NCBI GenBank assembly: GCA_032717465.1
Contig: CM064632.1
Span: 23,175,253 to 23,239,252 of the forward strand
Reading direction: 5' to 3'
DNA length: 64,000 nucleotides
Source of the DNA: Coenobita brevimanus
Lineage: Eukaryota > Arthropoda > Malacostraca > Decapoda > Coenobitidae
Shown: piece by piece, positions 59,110-64,000 of the stretch
Layout of the letters: each line of letters starts with the position of its first letter
How positions within the stretch are numbered: position 1 is the first letter of the stretch
Notes under the pieces: generated by a model
Databases searched by the model: none
Told to the model about the DNA's origin: nothing
Seen by the model: the letters and a program-made list of their open reading frames with translations, nothing else
Program-made: the position numbers and the translations under genes

Positions 59110-59512
59110 CCCATCGTGCGTCCCACATCACTGCATCTCATATCATTGCATCCCTTGCCCTTGCATCCCATCTCCTTGCTTCCCACCTCCATGTATCTCA
59201 TCACCTTGCATCCCACCTCCTTGCATCTAATCGCTTTGCATCACACTTTCTTGCATTCCACCTCCTTGCATCCTATATACTTGCATCCCATCTCCTTGCA
59301 TCTCATCTCCTTGCATCCCACCTCCATGCATCCCACCTCCATGCATCCCATCGCTTTGCATCACACCTCCATGCATCCCATCCCCTTGCATTCCATCTCC
59401 TTGCATCCCACCTCCCTGCATCCCATCTCCTTGCAGCCTTTTTGCATTCCACCTCCTTGTATCCCACCTCCATGCTACCCATCTCCTTGCATCCAGCCTC
59501 ATTAACCAAACT
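59110..59512. repeat. 15-bp minisatellite, degenerate block (unit A)
   Basis: About 26 diverged units of CTTGCATCCCACCTC, with TGCATCxCAxCTCC kept and substitutions throughout. It is the older counterpart of 60331-61561, since its 3' flank matches. Confidence 0.88.
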
Positions 59513-59944
59513 CTTTCACCTTCAAGTCAGTAAGTTGGAGCAGAGATAAGATACAGAGGCGGGAGACGGAATGGAGGTTAGCAGGTTGTAGAAGCACGGA
59601 AGAGAGTATTCAGAAATTGATTTGACCAGAAGTTATTCTCTAATCTGACCTAACCTAACAGAGCTTAACCTAATGTAACTTACAGTAATTTAATCTCACC
59701 TCATCTCACCTCACCGAACCTGACCTAACTTAACAAGACCTAATGTTGCCTGGTCTAACCTAACCTAGTTTAACGTAGCATTTCGTAGCCTTGTCTCATG
59801 TAACTTAACGTAATCTATCCTAAACTCACTTAATCTAATCTCACACGTTTACATCTGTATTAATCTCTCTCTGTCTTTAACCTACCCAGCTCAAATCACC
59901 AACCTCCCTTCCCAGCCCCTATATCCTTCTGCCTTCCATCATTG

Positions 59945-59984
<40 letters not shown>

Positions 59985-60300
59985 ATCAGCAAGCCAGCAA
60001 GAGAGGGCAAAACAAAAAAAATATAAAGGATGGACGGCATAGGGAAAGAATATGCAATAGGAGGTTAAGAGAGTAACACGTAGCGAAACATAATCAAACC
60101 TTAATCTAGCCTAACCTAACCCTACCAAAACAAAGTGAATTTTACCAAACCGAGCCAGATCGAACGAAAACAAAGCTAATCTAACCTGACTTTATGAAAC
60201 CAAGCCAAACAAACGAAAAACAGTCCTAGCCAAGCAAACGAAACCAAATCAAACCAAACCAGGCTGAACAAAACTAAGCCGAGCAAAACCGAAAAAAAAA
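59500..60300. repeat. Segmental duplication, unit A flank
   Basis: Matches 61560-62400 in order: CATTAxCCAAACTCTTTCACC, GATACAGAGGCGGGAGAC, AAATTGATTTGACCAGAAGT, a CCTAA tract, (CT)n at 59951-59982, CAAGCCAGCAAG, AGGAGGTTAAGAGAGTAACA and an AACCAAACC-rich tail. Confidence 0.85.
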
Positions 60301-60330
60301 AACAATAATAACCAAACAAAAAACAACACT

Positions 60331-61561
60331 CCTTGCATCCCACCTCCCTGCATCCCACCTCCCTGCATCCCACCTCCCTGCATCCCACCTCCTTGCATCC
60401 CACCTCCCTGCATCCCACCTCCCTGCATCCCACCTCCTTGCATCCCACCTCCCTGCATCCCACCTCCCTGCATCCCACCTCCCTGCATCCCACCTCCCTG
60501 CATCCCACCTCCCTGCATCCTACCTCCCTGCATCCCACCTCCCTGCATCCCACCTCCTTGCATCCCACCTCCCTGCATCCCACCTCCTTGCATCCCACCT
60601 CCTTGCATCCCACCTCCCTGCATCCCACCTCCTTGCATCCCACCTCCCTGCATCCCACCTCCCTGCATCCCACCTCCCTGCATCCCACCTCCCTGCATCC
60701 CACCTCCCTGCATCCCACCTCCCTGCATCCCACCTCCCTGCATCCCACCTCCCTGCATCCCACCTCCTTGCATCCCACCTCCTTGCATCCCACCTCCCTG
60801 CATCCCACCTCCCTGCATCCCACCTCCTTGCATCCCACCTCCTTGCATCCCACCTCCCTGCATCCCACCTCCCTGCATCCCACCTCCTTGCATCCCACCT
60901 CCCTGCATCCCACCTCCCTGCATCCCACCTCCTTGCATCCCACCTCCTTGCATCCCACCTCCCTGCATCCCACCTCCTTGCATCCCACCTCCTTGCATCC
61001 CACCTCCCTGCATCCCACCTCCTTGCATCCCACCTCCTTGCATCCCACCTCCCTGCATCCCACCTCCCTGCATCCCACCTCCCTGCATCCCACCTCCTTG
61101 CATCCCACCTCCTTGCATCCCACCTCCCTGCATCCCACCTCCTTGCATCCCACCTCCCTGCATCCCACCTCCTTGCATCCCACCTCCCTGCATCCCACCT
61201 CCCTGCATCCCACCTCCCTGCATCCCACCTCCTTGCATCCCACCTCCTTGCATCCCACCTCCCTGCATCCCACCTCCTTGCATCCCACCTCCTTGCATCC
61301 CACCTCCTTGCATCCCACCTCCTTGCATCCCACCTCCCTGCATCCCACCTCCTTGCATCCCACCTCCTTGCATCCCACCTCCCTGCATCCCACCTCCCTG
61401 CATCCCACCTCCTTGCATCCCACCTCCTTGCATCCCACCTCCTTGCATCCCACCTCCCTGCATCCCACCTCCTTGCATCCCACCTCCTTGCATCCCACCT
61501 CCCTGCATCCCACCTCCCTGCATCCCACCTCCTTGCATTCTACCTCCTTGCATCCCACCTC
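60331..61561. repeat. 82-unit, 15-bp minisatellite (homogeneous block)
   Basis: I count 82 units of CCTCCXTGCATCCCA, where X is C (about 45) or T (about 37). Only two or three other substitutions occur. It is open in three frames (LHPTS on plus; REVGC/KEVGC and MQGGG on minus) because 15 is a multiple of three. C units give GGG runs on the minus strand, compatible with G-quadruplexes. Confidence 0.97.
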
Positions 61562-62045
61562 ATTAGCCAAACTCTTTCACCTTCAAGTCAGCAAGTTGGA
61601 GCAAAAATAAGATACAGAGGCGGGAGACAGAATGGAGATTAACAGGTTGTAGGAGCACCGAAGAGAGTACGGGTGCTCCGAAATTGATTTGACCAGAAGT
61701 TATGCTCTAAGCTGACCTTACCTAAACGAGCTTAACCTAATATCACTCATGGTAATTAAATCTCATCTTATCTTACCTCGCCTCACCTGACCTGACCTCA
61801 CCTCACCAAACCTACCCTAACCTAACCTCACCTCACTTAATGTTGCCTAGCCTAACCTAACCTAGTTTAACATAGCATTCCGTGGCCTTATCTCATCTAA
61901 ATTAATGTAATCTATCCTCAACACATCTAATGTTATCTAATATAATACATTTTCATCTGCTTTAATCTGTCCTTCTTTAACCAACCCAGCTGAAACCACC
62001 AACCTCCTCCATCCTCCTTCCTTCCATCATTAGCCTCTCTCCCCT

Positions 62046-62090
<45 letters not shown>

Positions 62091-62400
62091 ACAAGCCAGC
62101 AAGGGGGGGCAAAAATAAAATGTAAAGGAAGGAGGCCAAAGGGAAAGAGTATGCCATAGGAGGTTAAGAGAGTAACACGTAACGAAACATAATTGTCAAA
62201 CCTTAACCAAGTCTAACCCAACCAAAGCAAAACAAAGTGAATTTAACCAAACCGAGACAAATCGAACGAAAACAAAGCTAATCGAACGTAACTTAATAAA
62301 ACCAAGCCAGACGAACGGAAATCAGTCCTAATCAAACGAAACAAAACCAGATCAAACCAGACCAACCTGAACGAAAGGTAACCAAGCAAAACCGAAAAAA
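61561..62400. repeat. Segmental duplication, unit B flank
   Basis: Second copy of the 59500-60300 arrangement, including a CCTAA tract (61720-61930), (CT)n at 62054-62087 and the AACCAAACC-rich tail. Differences are substitutions and small indels. Confidence 0.85.
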
Positions 62401-62419
62401 TAACCGAATAAAAGAACAG

Positions 62420-62420
<1 letters not shown>

Positions 62421-62490
<70 letters not shown>
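62421..62490. repeat. (AC)n microsatellite
   Basis: Perfect AC run ending exactly where the probable LTR begins. Confidence 0.95.
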
Positions 62491-62492
<2 letters not shown>

Positions 62493-63317
62493 TCACATAG
62501 CCTATGATTTCATCATCCTTTGCATAATTCTAACGTACAGTATGCTGCATGTTTGATCACGATTCGCCTCGTGGTTTCCATAGTGACCAAGCTTCCGTGT
62601 TCTACCTCACTCCCCCCTTCTCCTCCCTTATAGTAGAGTAACTCGTTCTTTTTGTTGTTCAGAGCAGGATTGTCAACTCTTTGACCCCTATGGCTTCATT
62701 TGCGCGTCCTTCTTACAAGTTGTATCAAGCTCTGCTGGCCCCTATATAATGAGCTCAGTCTCTGCATTAATTGCCACTTAGATATACTCCTCATTTTGTT
62801 CACATCTCTATCCTCCCCTGTACAGTTGTTATTATTTTTGTGAGTGCTCAGGAAGTCTCCAACCATCTAGCTGCTGTGTAATTTGAGTATAAGTGTTATT
62901 ATATTTTTTCCTTGTACTGAATAGCTTAAGGTGTTAATTCGTAGGCCTGGTGAGGTTTTTGTGATTCATGTGGAATTTTTGATGTCAGCCATTATTAATA
63001 ATATTTTGTATCTGTAATAATATATCTTGCATTAACTGAGCATTATCCGGTTTTCTCATTTTATCAGGGCTGACTTAAATAAATTTACTCTTGCTAATTT
63101 CGTGTTAATAGAGGCTATTGCAGTTAACCATATATTTAACCTGTTTTTTGCCATTACATTATCCTTATGAGTCCTGAATGTTTTGTTGTTAGTTTGAGCA
63201 TTAAACTTTAACTTGTAATTTTACCTAACTCTTTTGTTTTGAACCTGGAACTTTGCGGGACAGTAGTGATTTTGGTTCTCACTTGAAATGTTCATTATCT
63301 CTCTCTGTTCCGTAACA
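62491..63317 (+). repeat. Probable 5' LTR of a second LTR retrotransposon
   Basis: Begins TGTCACATAG after the AC run and ends ...GTAACA a few bases before the primer-binding site. Contains TATATAA (62743-62749), TCAGTC (62755-62760) and AATAAA near 63077. The boundaries are inferred because the second LTR lies outside the window. It is not visibly alignable with the 12251 LTR. Confidence 0.6.
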
Positions 63318-63323
63318 TAAATT

Positions 63324-63341
63324 TGGCGACCTCTTATCAGG
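63324..63341 (+). promoter_or_regulatory. tRNA primer-binding site (second element)
   Basis: TGGCGACCTCTTATCAGG. It shares TGGCGACCTC and the following CAGGATATT with the first element (13306), implying the same primer tRNA. Confidence 0.7.
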
Positions 63342-63401
63342 ATATTCAGGATATTATCATAAGGATATTGCTTGATATTTTGTGACTGTGATTTATTCAT
63401 G

Positions 63402-64000
63402 ATGTCTACTATTACTACGCTTGATGAAGCCAAAGATTTTTTGTCAAATGTGCAAACAGTGTGTGATGTAGAAAACAGAACAAAGAATGAACTTAAGCTT
63501 GTTGCTCAACAATTGGGAATTGCTGTTCACTCTCATCATTCTCAAGATCAAATTGTTGACATGATTAATGAAAGCTTGTTTAATGTAACTCCTCCAGATG
63601 AGAAAACGCAGATTGAAATAGCTAAGTTAGCCCTGCAGGAGGCTCGTGCTAAGGAGGCTGAGTTTCAGGCAAATGCTAAGGAGGCTGAATTTCAGGCACA
63701 AGTTGAACTTGCTAGGATTCAGGCAGACCATGAGCATCGCATGAAACAAGGTGGAACTGGATCATCTAGCTCTGATGATTTTGATGTGGCTAAAAATGTT
63801 AAACTTGTCCCTCCTTTTAATGAATCTGATTTAACAAAGTATTTTCAGTTGTTTGAGAGGGTAGCTACAGGTTTTAATTGGCCCAAAAAGTATTGGCCAG
63901 TACTCCTTCAAACTGTTCTCACAGGTAAAGCTCAAGTAACTCATGCATCTTTGCCTCAGGATCAATCTGATAATTATGATGTAGTTAAGAGCTTGATTCT
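63402..64000 (+). CDS. gag: Gag, N-terminal part (runs off the window)
   Basis: The frame is open from ATG 63402 (MSTITTLDEAKDFLSNVQ) to the window end, 199 codons without a stop. Residues about 65-110 form an Ala/Glu/Gln-rich coiled coil with a duplicated KEAEFQAxA segment. From about 135 a capsid-like region reads VKLVPPFNESDLTKYFQLFE and WPKKYWPVLLQTVLTGKAQ, the pattern of Gypsy-type gag capsid domains. It lies 78 bases after the primer-binding site, as expected. It differs from the gag at 13711, so this is another family. No breaks are seen, and the 3' part is unknown. Confidence 0.85.
   Translation, partial: MSTITTLDEAKDFLSNVQTVCDVENRTKNELKLVAQQLGIAVHSHHSQDQIVDMINESLFNVTPPDEKTQIEIAKLALQEARAKEAEFQANAKEAEFQAQVELARIQADHEHRMKQGGTGSSSSDDFDVAKNVKLVPPFNESDLTKYFQLFERVATGFNWPKKYWPVLLQTVLTGKAQVTHASLPQDQSDNYDVVKSLI

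Noticed and set aside
60331..61561. CRISPR-like array
   Set aside because: 15-bp units with no spacers, in a eukaryotic repeat context.
60176..61610. Long ORFs of 425-464 codons (LHPTS, REVGC/KEVGC, MQGGG repeats)
   Set aside because: A 15-bp tandem repeat without stops is open in several frames by construction. There is no start context, flanking domain or splice structure, and the unit-A copy is degenerate.
62743..62749. TATATAA as TATA box for the second LTR
   Set aside because: It lies only about 14 bases before the TCAGTC initiator, too close for a canonical TATA-Inr pair, and no DPE match is found at +28.

Overview
This window looks like intergenic, repeat-dominated DNA from an invertebrate, most likely a decapod crustacean. 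That assignment is inference. It rests on very many long perfect (GA)n, (CA)n and (TA)n microsatellites, Jockey-, CR1/L2- and RTE-type non-LTR retrotransposons, a Gypsy-like LTR retrotransposon, and abundant degenerate CCTAA, the arthropod telomere pentamer (TTAGG) read on the other strand. I find no host protein-coding gene, rRNA or tRNA that I can support. Every ORF with recognisable homology is transposon-derived.

Layout. 1-12.2 kb: microsatellites, polypyrimidine minisatellites and a degenerate array carrying TCAAGGTCA sites. 12.25-18.17 kb: a complete but coding-defective LTR retrotransposon with 5-bp target-site duplications AGGAC, two ~1.05 kb LTRs that are nearly identical, a primer-binding site, gag, a protease with an altered active site, an integrase zinc finger directly after the protease, no reverse transcriptase, and a ~109-bp tandem array. 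18.2-28.2 kb: pyrimidine tracts, a second TCAAGGTCA array, a CR1/L2-like LINE remnant, two copies of a ~285-bp short repeat, and a 26-bp minisatellite split by an insert. 28.22-29.15 kb: a solo LTR (TSD GAAGG) related to the first LTR and inserted into a purine-rich tract. 30.3-32.4 kb and 38.55-41.1 kb: two broken Jockey-like LINE copies in opposite orientation. 33-36.5 kb: a cluster of a dispersed module containing GCCAGACGATTTTATTC, part of which has amplified into a minisatellite. 45.8-46.7 kb: a ~890-bp near-perfect palindrome. 47.4-47.65 kb: a smaller nested inverted repeat around CA/GT microsatellites. 51.1-57.5 kb: two consecutive RTE-like LINEs, the second with a structured 5' leader. 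57.7-62.5 kb: degenerate CCTAA sequence, a segmental tandem duplication and an 82-unit 15-bp minisatellite. 62.5-64 kb: a probable LTR, primer-binding site and the start of an intact gag of another LTR retrotransposon that runs off the window.

How the parts relate. The elements interact as families, not as a pathway. The ~285-bp repeat at 25 and 27 kb shares both a 5' hairpin segment and the 3' terminus with the RTE-like LINE at 54-57 kb, which suggests it is a short non-autonomous partner of that LINE. Both LTR subfamilies keep an Inr plus a DPE match at exact +28 spacing. Several retroelement 3' ends run directly into microsatellites, which suggests one source of the microsatellite load. 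All positions and alignments were read by eye.
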